Of a stretch of 59,466 bases of DNA, positions 16,596-23,655 are shown in pieces (position 1 is the stretch's first letter; each line of letters begins with the position of its first letter). This DNA comes from Treponema sp. (GTDB lineage: Bacteria > Spirochaetota > Spirochaetia > Treponematales > Treponemataceae), in the NCBI GenBank assembly GCA_024402505.1, contig JAKSTP010000015.1, forward strand, positions 1-59,466, written 5' to 3'. The position numbers were made by a program, and so were the translations under genes. The notes under the pieces were generated by a model that was not told the DNA's origin, ran no database searches, and worked only from the letters and a program-made list of their open reading frames with translations.

Positions 16596-18170
16596 CTACA
16601 TTTCAAAGTATTTGAACTTGGCTTCGCAGCCTGATCCTACGGCAAACATACCGATTACAGTACCAACGAATCCGCCTGCTTTTTCTACAGAAAGGAATGT
16701 GGCATCGGCATTTTCAAGAAGAAGTTCACCGTTGCAGTAGAAGTTCAACTTCTGGAGATTCTGTTTTACGCAAAGGCTGAAGCCTTCAACAGACTGAGGT
16801 TTTGCAAGATCCCCTGAAACTTCAGGAAGAGCTTTTTCTACCAGGATTTCGTCTTTTCCATCTTTGCGCATCATAACCTGAACAAAAAGTTTTCCGCCTT
16901 TGTTGGCCACCTGAAGGTTGTAGTGGAAGTTTTCGTTCTGGAAACAAGAAAGTCCGGCGGCATTTCCGTCGTTTGGAAGATCGGCGCTCATTACAGTTGT
17001 TGCATCGTAAGAGAAGTCAATCTGGCGGCGTGCCAAAAAGCTGGTTTCCTGAAGGCTTCCAAGTGTGTTTGCACCTTTAAGCACCAGGTTTCCGTCTTTT
17101 GTAAAGATATTGTCTGTATTGCGTGAGTGGAGGGAAATCCATTCGTAGGCAAGTTTTTCACTTTCAAAAGTGTTTTTGCGGGCAGCCAGTTTCTTTTCTT
17201 CTTTTGCGTTGTAGCGGCGAAGAACGTTTCCGTCGGTGTCGTATTCTTTTTCTACAAGACCAGTCTGCCAGCTTGCCCATGGCCAGTCATCTTCCCACAT
17301 AACAGGAGCCATGAAAGTTTCGCGGCCCATGTTGCAGTAGCGAGGACGGTTTCCATCATTTGAGTAAGGACGGCTTGCCAGAAGAACCAGCCACCATTTT
17401 CCGTTTTTGTCTTCAAAAAGATCAGCGTGTCCAACGTAAACAATGTCGGCCCCCATACCAAGGTGACGGTGGGTCAAAATTGGGTTTGCTGGTTTTCCAA
17501 CGAATTCTTCATCCAGAGAACGGGTTCGGGCAACCATAACAGCGTGTTCAGGACCAGTACCCCCTTCTGCATGAAGAAGATAGTACCATCCGTTGATTTT
17601 GTAGATATGTGGACCTTCCGGCCAGATACAGTTTTTAAGGGCACCGCGCCAGATGCCCTTTGGTTCACCCAAAAGATCACCTGTGGCAAGATCTACTTTC
17701 TGAATGTAGATTTCCCAGTTTCCGTTCCATTTTACTCCTTCTGGAGCAGGGTGAGTTCCAACGTACCAGCAGGTTCCGTCATCATCAAAGAAGAAACTTG
17801 GATCAATTCCGTCAGCTTTTGGCATGAAAACAGGTTTTGACCATGGACCTGCAGGATCTTTTGCTGTTACAAAGAAGTTTCCGCCGTCATCAACGTTGGT
17901 ACAAATTACATAGAAAGTGCCGTTATTGTAGCGGATACAAGGTGCAAAAAGTCCACGGGATACGCCGGCGCCAAGGAAAGTCATCTGTTCCGGGCGGTCA
18001 ATTACGTTTCCAATCTGTTCCCAGTTACAAAGGTCGGTACTTTTGAAGATTGGGAGACCAGGAAAATATACGAAAGAAGAGTTTACAACGTAGTAAACGC
18101 CATCAACACAACAAGCAGTTGGATCCGGATAAAAACCCGGAAGTATAGGATTTAAGATTGTCTTATTCAT
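16596..18170 (-). CDS. Glycoside hydrolase family 43 beta-xylosidase / alpha-L-arabinofuranosidase
   Basis: This five-bladed propeller glycosidase has 524 residues. The expected catalytic triad is visible: Asp16 in FYPDPT (general base), Asp123 in GIDPSFF (pKa modulator) and Glu185 in WPEGPHIY (general acid). The region after about residue 320 fits the beta-sandwich domain of GH43 xylosidases. No signal peptide is seen, so it probably cleaves imported xylo- or arabinoxylo-oligosaccharides in the cytoplasm. TATAAT followed by six bases lies directly before the ATG, suggesting a very short or absent leader. A 16-bp inverted repeat lies just upstream and could be an operator. Xylosidase versus arabinofuranosidase cannot be decided by eye. 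Confidence 0.93.
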   Translation of the reverse strand: MNKTILNPILPGFYPDPTACCVDGVYYVVNSSFVYFPGLPIFKSTDLCNWEQIGNVIDRPEQMTFLGAGVSRGLFAPCIRYNNGTFYVICTNVDDGGNFFVTAKDPAGPWSKPVFMPKADGIDPSFFFDDDGTCWYVGTHPAPEGVKWNGNWEIYIQKVDLATGDLLGEPKGIWRGALKNCIWPEGPHIYKINGWYYLLHAEGGTGPEHAVMVARTRSLDEEFVGKPANPILTHRHLGMGADIVYVGHADLFEDKNGKWWLVLLASRPYSNDGNRPRYCNMGRETFMAPVMWEDDWPWASWQTGLVEKEYDTDGNVLRRYNAKEEKKLAARKNTFESEKLAYEWISLHSRNTDNIFTKDGNLVLKGANTLGSLQETSFLARRQIDFSYDATTVMSADLPNDGNAAGLSCFQNENFHYNLQVANKGGKLFVQVMMRKDGKDEILVEKALPEVSGDLAKPQSVEGFSLCVKQNLQKLNFYCNGELLLENADATFLSVEKAGGFVGTVIGMFAVGSGCEAKFKYFEM

Positions 18171-18191
18171 ATTTCCATTATAAATCCCTGA

Positions 18192-18207
18192 TATAGAAAA
18201 TTCTATA
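18192..18207. promoter_or_regulatory. Inverted repeat in divergent promoter region (operator candidate)
   Basis: TATAGAA and TTCTATA are separated by AA and form a 16-bp inverted repeat. It lies about 22 bp upstream of the GH43 start, overlapping or adjoining the GH43 -35 region. It is a candidate site for a sugar-responsive regulator, but no regulator gene lies nearby. Confidence 0.4.
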
Positions 18208-18278
18208 AGGAATTTGCATGAAAATTGGACATAATGATAGTTTTAAATGGGCAGACTTTTCACACGTCATTTTTGATA

Positions 18279-18307
18279 TTGAAATTCGCTTAAGTCACAA
18301 CTACAAT
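18279..18307 (+). promoter_or_regulatory. Promoter of the SH3-like gene, predicted leaderless start
   Basis: TTGAAA (18279-18284) and TACAAT (18302-18307) are 17 bases apart. The ATG at 18315 begins eight bases after the -10. A GGAG at 18308-18311 would lie upstream of the predicted transcription start, so either the start site is earlier or the message is leaderless. Confidence 0.6.
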
Positions 18308-18314
18308 GGAGATT

Positions 18315-18779
18315 ATGAAAAAGTTATTAATTTTGATTACAATGTTTGTGTGCAGTTTTGCCTGTTTTGCTCAGTCAAAAATGTACGTAAAAAATGATGG
18401 TAAAACCAATCTTGCACTAAAAAATGAGCCTAAATTGTTTGCCAAATCCAGCGTAAAAGTAGCTGTTGGTACCGAAGTGAATATCCTTCAAACTTCCGCC
18501 GATGGAAAATGGGTTTATGTTGAAGTAGCTGCCCGAAAAAACCAGAAAGGCTGGGCAAAAAAGAGTCTTCTTTCACAGCGAAAACCTTCCACCACAAAAT
18601 CAGCTTCCGCAAAGGAACTGGCACTGGCTGGAAAAGGCTTTAATTCGGAAGTAGAAGATCTTTACGCCCAGAGCGGAATGGGAAACTTTGAGCCGGTAGA
18701 TCTTATTGAATCCTTTTCTGTTGATCCTGATTCAGTTTCCGACTTTCTTTCCAGCGGTCTTTTAAAGGGAGGCGAATAA
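18315..18779 (+). CDS. Exported protein with bacterial SH3-like domain
   Basis: This predicted periplasmic protein has 154 residues. A signal peptide (MKKLLILITMFVCSFACFAQ) is followed by one SH3b-like segment (about 22-90), in which GTEVNILQTSADGKWVYVEV and KGWAKKSLL match the usual strands and GWV-type turn. Such domains bind peptidoglycan or partner proteins. The remaining 60 residues are unassigned. The in-frame ATG at 18306 is less likely because it lies inside the promoter. The stop overlaps the ATG of the M48 protease gene (TAATG), so the two proteins are probably made and may act together in the envelope. Confidence 0.75.
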   Translation: MKKLLILITMFVCSFACFAQSKMYVKNDGKTNLALKNEPKLFAKSSVKVAVGTEVNILQTSADGKWVYVEVAARKNQKGWAKKSLLSQRKPSTTKSASAKELALAGKGFNSEVEDLYAQSGMGNFEPVDLIESFSVDPDSVSDFLSSGLLKGGE

Positions 18780-19696
18780 TGAAAAAAATAATCAAACTTG
18801 CAGCCCCTCTTATTTTGGCCATTTCCGTTACTTCCTGTGCATCCATGGGAAGTCTTCTTACAAACATTGCCACAGAAATTGCCGTCAATGAAGGCGTTAT
18901 TTCCAAAGATACTGCCAGTCGCGTTCAGTCGGCCGTAGAAAAATCTGAAACTGCTGCCCAGGGCTTTACTGTTGAACAGGAATACAGCATTGGCCGTGGT
19001 GTTGCAGCATCAATCCTTTCGTATTATCCGCTTTACGAAGATGAAGAACTTACGGTTTATGTAAATCTTGTTCTTCAGTCGCTTATTGCCAACTCTGAAA
19101 CCCTTGAAATGGTAAACGGATATCACGCTGCCATTCTGGATACAAAGGAGATTAATGCCTTTGCTACAAGCGGAGGTCACATTCTGGTTACAAAAGGACT
19201 GCTGGAATGTGCACAGTCAGAAGATGAACTGGCCTGCGTTCTTGCCCACGAACTTGCCCATATCCAGCTGCAGCACAATATTGGAGCCATTACAGCAGAA
19301 CGTAAAAAAGATGCAGGAAAAGCCTGGGGCGAAGCAATTGTTTCTGCCGCCGCCGACAATGTTGATGAAGTAAAGGAAATCCAGAAAGATTTTGAATCAG
19401 TTATCAATACAGGGGCAAAGCTTTTTGAATCAGGTTATCCTCAGAGTCAGGAATTTGCCGCCGACAAAAAAGCCCTTGAATATGTTTCTGCTGCCGGTTA
19501 CAGCGTAAATGCCATGGCTTCGGTTCTTGATATGATTGATAAGAATACAAAACCAGGTCAGACAGGCTTTGGAAAAAACCATCCAACTCCTGCAGACCGA
19601 AAAAACAATCTTAAAGATCAGTACCGCCTTTATCCTTCTTACAAAACCGAGGAAATCCGCACAAACCGATTCAATCAGGTAATGAAAAACCTTTAG
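18779..19696 (+). CDS. M48-family zinc metalloprotease, lipoprotein
   Basis: This predicted membrane-anchored protease has 305 residues. The signal sequence ends in the lipobox VTSC with Cys20. The catalytic HELAH is at 157-161 (zinc His157 and His161, catalytic Glu158), and the third ligand Glu225 is in EFAADKKALEY. The layout is that of BepA/YcaL/LoiP-type periplasmic M48 proteases involved in envelope quality control. It overlaps the upstream SH3-like gene by one base and is followed 21 bases later by a CHASE2 cyclase, so these three probably form an operon. The substrate is unknown. Confidence 0.92.
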   Translation: MKKIIKLAAPLILAISVTSCASMGSLLTNIATEIAVNEGVISKDTASRVQSAVEKSETAAQGFTVEQEYSIGRGVAASILSYYPLYEDEELTVYVNLVLQSLIANSETLEMVNGYHAAILDTKEINAFATSGGHILVTKGLLECAQSEDELACVLAHELAHIQLQHNIGAITAERKKDAGKAWGEAIVSAAADNVDEVKEIQKDFESVINTGAKLFESGYPQSQEFAADKKALEYVSAAGYSVNAMASVLDMIDKNTKPGQTGFGKNHPTPADRKNNLKDQYRLYPSYKTEEIRTNRFNQVMKNL

Positions 19697-19717
19697 TTCA
19701 AAAGATTTCGGAGATTT

Positions 19718-21784
19718 ATGAAAAAACTGACTTCACGCCATTTTATTTCTGCAGTTCTGATTTTTACGGTGATTGCAGGTTTTATTCTGGACAAGGCGGG
19801 GGCCTTCCATTTTCTTGAGCTTAAAAACTATGATTCCCGCGTTAATTTTTGTGCACCATCACGGACCGTTAGCGACGACATTATTTTTATTATGGTAGAC
19901 CAGTCTTCCATTGACGAAGCCGCTTCCCGTTACGGATGGTCCTGGCCGTGGCCCCGGGAAACTTACGGCCGCATCCTGAACTATCTTGATGATGGAAATG
20001 CCGCCACCTGCACCTACGATATTCTTTTTACAGAACCTTCAGTTTATGGCCCGGAAGATGATGAAGCCTTTGCAAAAAGTCTTGGAAACTGCCTTAATAC
20101 TAAACCAATTATTGCCCAGTTCTGGGATGGCGACGAAGAAAATCCTGGGGTTTTAAAACCTCTGGACATTTTTTCAAATTCTGCCGCTTTCCTGGCAAAT
20201 ACAACCAGCATCAAAGATTCCGATGACATTATCCGAAGAACCCGCATTTCCAACACAATAAATGGCGAAGAACTTACCTTCATGGGCTTTGTGCCGCCTG
20301 TTCTTATGGGAGAAACTCTTGATGATCTTCCTTATGAGAAAGACGGAACTTTGAAGCTTAACTACAAGGGCAGCATTGATGATTACACTCACTACACAGC
20401 CATAGATATTCTTAAAAGCATTGAAGCTCTGGAAAAGGGCCAGGATCCTGAATACGAAAGTTCCAATTTCCAGGATGCCCATGTTTTTGTTGTTTACTAT
20501 GCGCCAGGACTTTTTGATATCTGCTCTACTCCCGTAAATAAAGTTTATCCTGGTTCAGGGGTTTCCATGACTGCCCTGGACAACTATCTTACCAATTCCT
20601 TTATCATCCCGGCCAGGGGCTTTGTAAATCTTCTGCTTCTGATTTTCTTTGCTGCACTGGGCACTTTGGGATCTTTCTGGTGCGGAAAGCGAAAAAACAC
20701 CGTAAAAATAGCCGCTGCCCTTCTGGTATTCTATCTTCTTGGACTTGCCCTTATTCTGGTGCTGGTTTACGGTCTTTTCCTTTTCCGGGTGGACATTAAG
20801 TTTATCAATCTGCTTTTTGCCTTTGCTTTTTCTTCAATTGCCATGGATTCCATTACCTTTATTCTGGAAGGAAAGCAGAAACGGTTTATTAAAGGTGCCT
20901 TCAGCCAGTATCTTAGCCCTGCCGTTATCAATCAGCTTATTGAAAATCCTGAGGGGCTTAAACTTGGTGGCGAAAAACGAAACATTTCCATCTTTTTTAG
21001 CGATGTGCAGAGTTTTACCACTTTAAGTGAAGGCCTCAGTCCTGAAAGTCTTACCGATCTTCTGAACGTTTACCTCAGCGCCATGAGTTCCATTATCTTA
21101 AAAAGTGGTGGAACTATTGATAAATATGAAGGTGATGCCATCATCGCTTTCTGGAACGCTCCTGTTGATATTCCAAATCACAGTCTTAAAGCACTTATGG
21201 CCGCCGTTGAATGTCAGGAAACCCTTTCCAAAATGGAAGATTTCTTTGTAAAAAAAGTTGGCCGCCCTATGTGGACCAGAATCGGCCTGAATACAGGTGA
21301 TGCAGTTGTTGGAAACATGGGAAGCGAAAGCCGATTTGATTACACCATGTTCGGCGACAGCGTAAACCTTGCAAGCCGCCTTGAAGGCCTGAACAAGCAG
21401 TTTGGCACTTACCTTATGTGCAGTGAAGAAACCAAACTTCAGGCTCAGAAAAATGGCTCTTCCAGCAAGGACAATGCCACAGATTCCTGTCCCCTTTATT
21501 TCCGCCCCCTGGGAAAAGTTCAGGTTGTGGGAAAAACCGAGGCAGTTTCAGTTTACGAACCAATTACAGAATCCACTTACCTTGAAAAGAAAGAAAGCCT
21601 TGAAACTTTTGAAAAAGGCCTGAATCTTTTTTACGAAGGAAAACTTGAAGAAGCCCTTGCTCTTTTCAAAAGCAATGCCGGCGATGCACCAAGCCAGAAA
21701 TATGCCGAAAAGTGCGCTGCCATTCTCAAGACCAGCGGCTGGCAGGAAAACTGGCGGGGCATCTGGATAGCAGAAGCAAAATAA
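19718..21784 (+). CDS. CHASE2-domain adenylate/guanylate cyclase (class III)
   Basis: This membrane sensor cyclase has 688 residues. One N-terminal helix leads into an extracytoplasmic CHASE2 domain (about 30-290), seen as DDIIFIMVDQSSI and ATCTYDILF. About three transmembrane helices follow (about 300-385). The cytoplasmic class III catalytic domain is at about 415-600. The two metal-binding aspartates are in FFSDVQSF (near 428) and YEGDAIIAFW (near 472), and GDSVNLASRLEG is a second conserved block. It should make cAMP or cGMP in response to an unknown external signal. GGAG lies 8 bases before the ATG. Confidence 0.94.
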   Translation: MKKLTSRHFISAVLIFTVIAGFILDKAGAFHFLELKNYDSRVNFCAPSRTVSDDIIFIMVDQSSIDEAASRYGWSWPWPRETYGRILNYLDDGNAATCTYDILFTEPSVYGPEDDEAFAKSLGNCLNTKPIIAQFWDGDEENPGVLKPLDIFSNSAAFLANTTSIKDSDDIIRRTRISNTINGEELTFMGFVPPVLMGETLDDLPYEKDGTLKLNYKGSIDDYTHYTAIDILKSIEALEKGQDPEYESSNFQDAHVFVVYYAPGLFDICSTPVNKVYPGSGVSMTALDNYLTNSFIIPARGFVNLLLLIFFAALGTLGSFWCGKRKNTVKIAAALLVFYLLGLALILVLVYGLFLFRVDIKFINLLFAFAFSSIAMDSITFILEGKQKRFIKGAFSQYLSPAVINQLIENPEGLKLGGEKRNISIFFSDVQSFTTLSEGLSPESLTDLLNVYLSAMSSIILKSGGTIDKYEGDAIIAFWNAPVDIPNHSLKALMAAVECQETLSKMEDFFVKKVGRPMWTRIGLNTGDAVVGNMGSESRFDYTMFGDSVNLASRLEGLNKQFGTYLMCSEETKLQAQKNGSSSKDNATDSCPLYFRPLGKVQVVGKTEAVSVYEPITESTYLEKKESLETFEKGLNLFYEGKLEEALALFKSNAGDAPSQKYAEKCAAILKTSGWQENWRGIWIAEAK

Positions 21785-21805
21785 ATTCGAAAAGGATCAT
21801 AAATT

Positions 21806-22753
21806 ATGAAAAACGCATTACTTGCAACAATCATCGGATTGTCAATTATTGCATGTCCAGTCTTGTATTTCCTTGTTGGACCGGCTTTGGATGTTCCACA
21901 GCTTTCAACATTGAAAATTCTTGCCATTATTGCGGGCTTCAGTGCTATTTATTGTTTTGTGGTGGGTGAAATCACCAGAAACTACAGCCAGATGGACAAA
22001 CTTTGGAGCATTCTTCCGGAAATCTACCTTTGGGTAGTTGCTTTCCAGGACGGCATGCATCCTCGACTTATTATAATGGCCATTATTGCCACCTTTTGGG
22101 GCGGACGGCTTACCTATAATTTTGCCAAAAAAGGCGCCTACAGCATCAAATTCTGGGCAGGCGAAGAAGATTACCGCTGGATTTATCTTCGGGAAAGAAA
22201 GGAGTTTCAGCCTCACTGGAAATGGGTCATCTTCAATCTGCTTTTCATCTCAATTTACCAGAACACCCTGATCCTTCTTACCACATTCCCAGCCCTGGTT
22301 TCCATGAACTCAACTGCACCTTTGAACTGGGTAGATATTGTTGCCGCCATTATTATGACAGGGGCCGTAATCTACGAGACCATTGCCGACAAACAGCAGT
22401 GGGATTTCCAGTCTAAAAAATACGAACTTCTTGCTCAGGGAACCAGCCTTGAAAATCTGCCTTCCCCATACAACAAGGGCTTTAACACAACAGGGCTGTG
22501 GAAAGTGAGCCGTCATCCAAACTACCTTGGGGAACAGTCCACCTGGGTTGGCTGCTACATTTTTAGTGTGGCCGCTGGTGTTGGCATTTTCAACTGGAGC
22601 ATCATCGGTGCCCTTTTGCTGATTGTACTTTTCCTGGGCAGTTCCACAATGGCCGAAGGAATCAGCCGCAGCAAATACCCAGAATACAAAAATTACATAA
22701 AGACCGTTTCCCGCTACTTCCCGAACTTAAAACTACTGTCATCCCGAACTTGA
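21806..22753 (+). CDS. DUF1295 membrane protein (steroid 5-alpha-reductase/ICMT-like)
   Basis: This polytopic membrane protein has 315 residues and about seven hydrophobic segments. The diagnostic C-terminal block LWKVSRHPNYLGEQSTWVGCY is that of the DUF1295/steroid reductase-like superfamily; substrates of bacterial members are mostly unknown. The last dozen residues (PNLKLLSSRT region) are encoded by palindromic-repeat sequence: CCCGAACTTAAAACTACTGT recurs immediately downstream, and the stop codon TGA comes from the repeat. The original C-terminus has therefore probably been replaced by repeat insertion. It probably belongs to the cyclase operon (22 bases downstream). Confidence 0.88.
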   Translation: MKNALLATIIGLSIIACPVLYFLVGPALDVPQLSTLKILAIIAGFSAIYCFVVGEITRNYSQMDKLWSILPEIYLWVVAFQDGMHPRLIIMAIIATFWGGRLTYNFAKKGAYSIKFWAGEEDYRWIYLRERKEFQPHWKWVIFNLLFISIYQNTLILLTTFPALVSMNSTAPLNWVDIVAAIIMTGAVIYETIADKQQWDFQSKKYELLAQGTSLENLPSPYNKGFNTTGLWKVSRHPNYLGEQSTWVGCYIFSVAAGVGIFNWSIIGALLLIVLFLGSSTMAEGISRSKYPEYKNYIKTVSRYFPNLKLLSSRT

Positions 22754-23066
22754 TACCAGTGTCATCCCGAACTTAAAACTACTGTCATCCCGAACTTGTT
22801 TCGGGATCTATTCCATAAGTCACCCTGAACTACCAAACGTCACCCTGAACTTGTTTCAGGGTCTACTTACCTAGATCAACAGATGCTGAATCAAGTTCAG
22901 CATGACAACACAACAAGTTCAGCATGACACAAAAAAACCGTCACCCTGAACTTGTTTCAGGGTCTACTTACCTAGATTAATAGATGCTGAATCAAGTTCA
23001 GCATGACAATATAGATAGTTCAGCATGACACAAAAAAAACGTCATCCTGAATTTATTTCAGGATCT
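22718..23066. repeat. Palindromic repeat array, left of the GIY-YIG gene
   Basis: Many units of the GTCAyyCTGAACTTGTTTCAGrrTCT type lie here, with stems based on CCCGAA, CCCTGAA, TGCTGAA and TCCTGAA. Some are whole palindromes and some are half units such as GTTCAGCATGACA. A composite of about 110 bp is repeated. The last unit (23041-23066) ends just before the ribosome site of the GIY-YIG gene. There is no other gene in this stretch. Confidence 0.9.
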
Positions 23067-23086
23067 ATATATAAAGGAGGTCTCAT

Positions 23087-23368
23087 ATGGCAGAAAAAGG
23101 TTATGTTTATTTTATGACAAATCATACTAACTCAGCCCTTTATATTGGTGTAACAAGCGATTTAACAAAAAGAGTTATGCAACATAAGAATCATGTGTAT
23201 GAAGGATTTACAGATAAATATAACTGCACAAAATTAGTTTATTATGAAGAATGTAATGATATCAATGCAGCAATAAAGAGAGAGAAGCAACTAAAAAACT
23301 GGCGAAGAGACTGGAAGAATAACTTGGTCAACCAGTTCAATAAGGATTGGAAAGATTTGTCTGAATAA
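23087..23368 (+). CDS. Small GIY-YIG nuclease domain protein
   Basis: This 93-residue protein is a single GIY-YIG nuclease domain of the YhbQ-like group. YVYFMTN (6-12) is the GIY element and LYIGVT (19-24) the YIG element. The helix arginine lies in TKRVMQHK, and the metal-binding glutamate is in AIKREKQLKNW. The protein lacks the DNA-recognition domain of homing endonucleases. AAGGAGG lies 8 bases before the ATG, an unusually strong site for this region. Palindromic repeat arrays of the same type bracket it on both sides, which suggests a functional or evolutionary link between nuclease and repeats. Codon use is more AT-rich than in the neighbouring genes. Confidence 0.9.
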   Translation: MAEKGYVYFMTNHTNSALYIGVTSDLTKRVMQHKNHVYEGFTDKYNCTKLVYYEECNDINAAIKREKQLKNWRRDWKNNLVNQFNKDWKDLSE

Positions 23369-23377
23369 ACATTGGAA

Positions 23378-23612
23378 GAGATGCTGAATCAAGTTCAGCA
23401 TGACATTATTACCTAAGTTCAGCATGACACAAAAAAAAACGTCACCCTGAACTTGTTTCAGGGTCTATTCCATAAGTCACCCTGAACTTGTTTCAGGGTC
23501 TACTTTACCTAGATTAATAGATGCTGAATCAAGTTCAGCATGACAACACAACAAGTTCAGCATGACATTATTACCTAAGTTCAGCATGACAACACAACAA
23601 GTTCAGCATGAC
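23378..23612. repeat. Palindromic repeat array, right of the GIY-YIG gene
   Basis: The array starts about 10 bases after the GIY-YIG stop with AGATGCTGAATCAAGTTCAG and continues with CCCTGAA-type palindromes and half units, matching the left array. The segment AACACAACAAGTTCAGCATG occurs in both arrays. No gene lies here. A TATAAT for the next gene follows at 23643. Confidence 0.9.
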
Positions 23613-23655
23613 AAAATGCTAGGGAAATAACAAATCTTCTGCTATAATAGGGAGT

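Noticed and set aside
18218..18397. 59-residue forward ORF (MKIGHNDSFKWADFS...) with AAGGAA upstream
   Set aside because: It overlaps the promoter and the signal-peptide region of the SH3-like gene out of frame, has no recognisable family, and its end lies inside that gene. Not strong enough to list.
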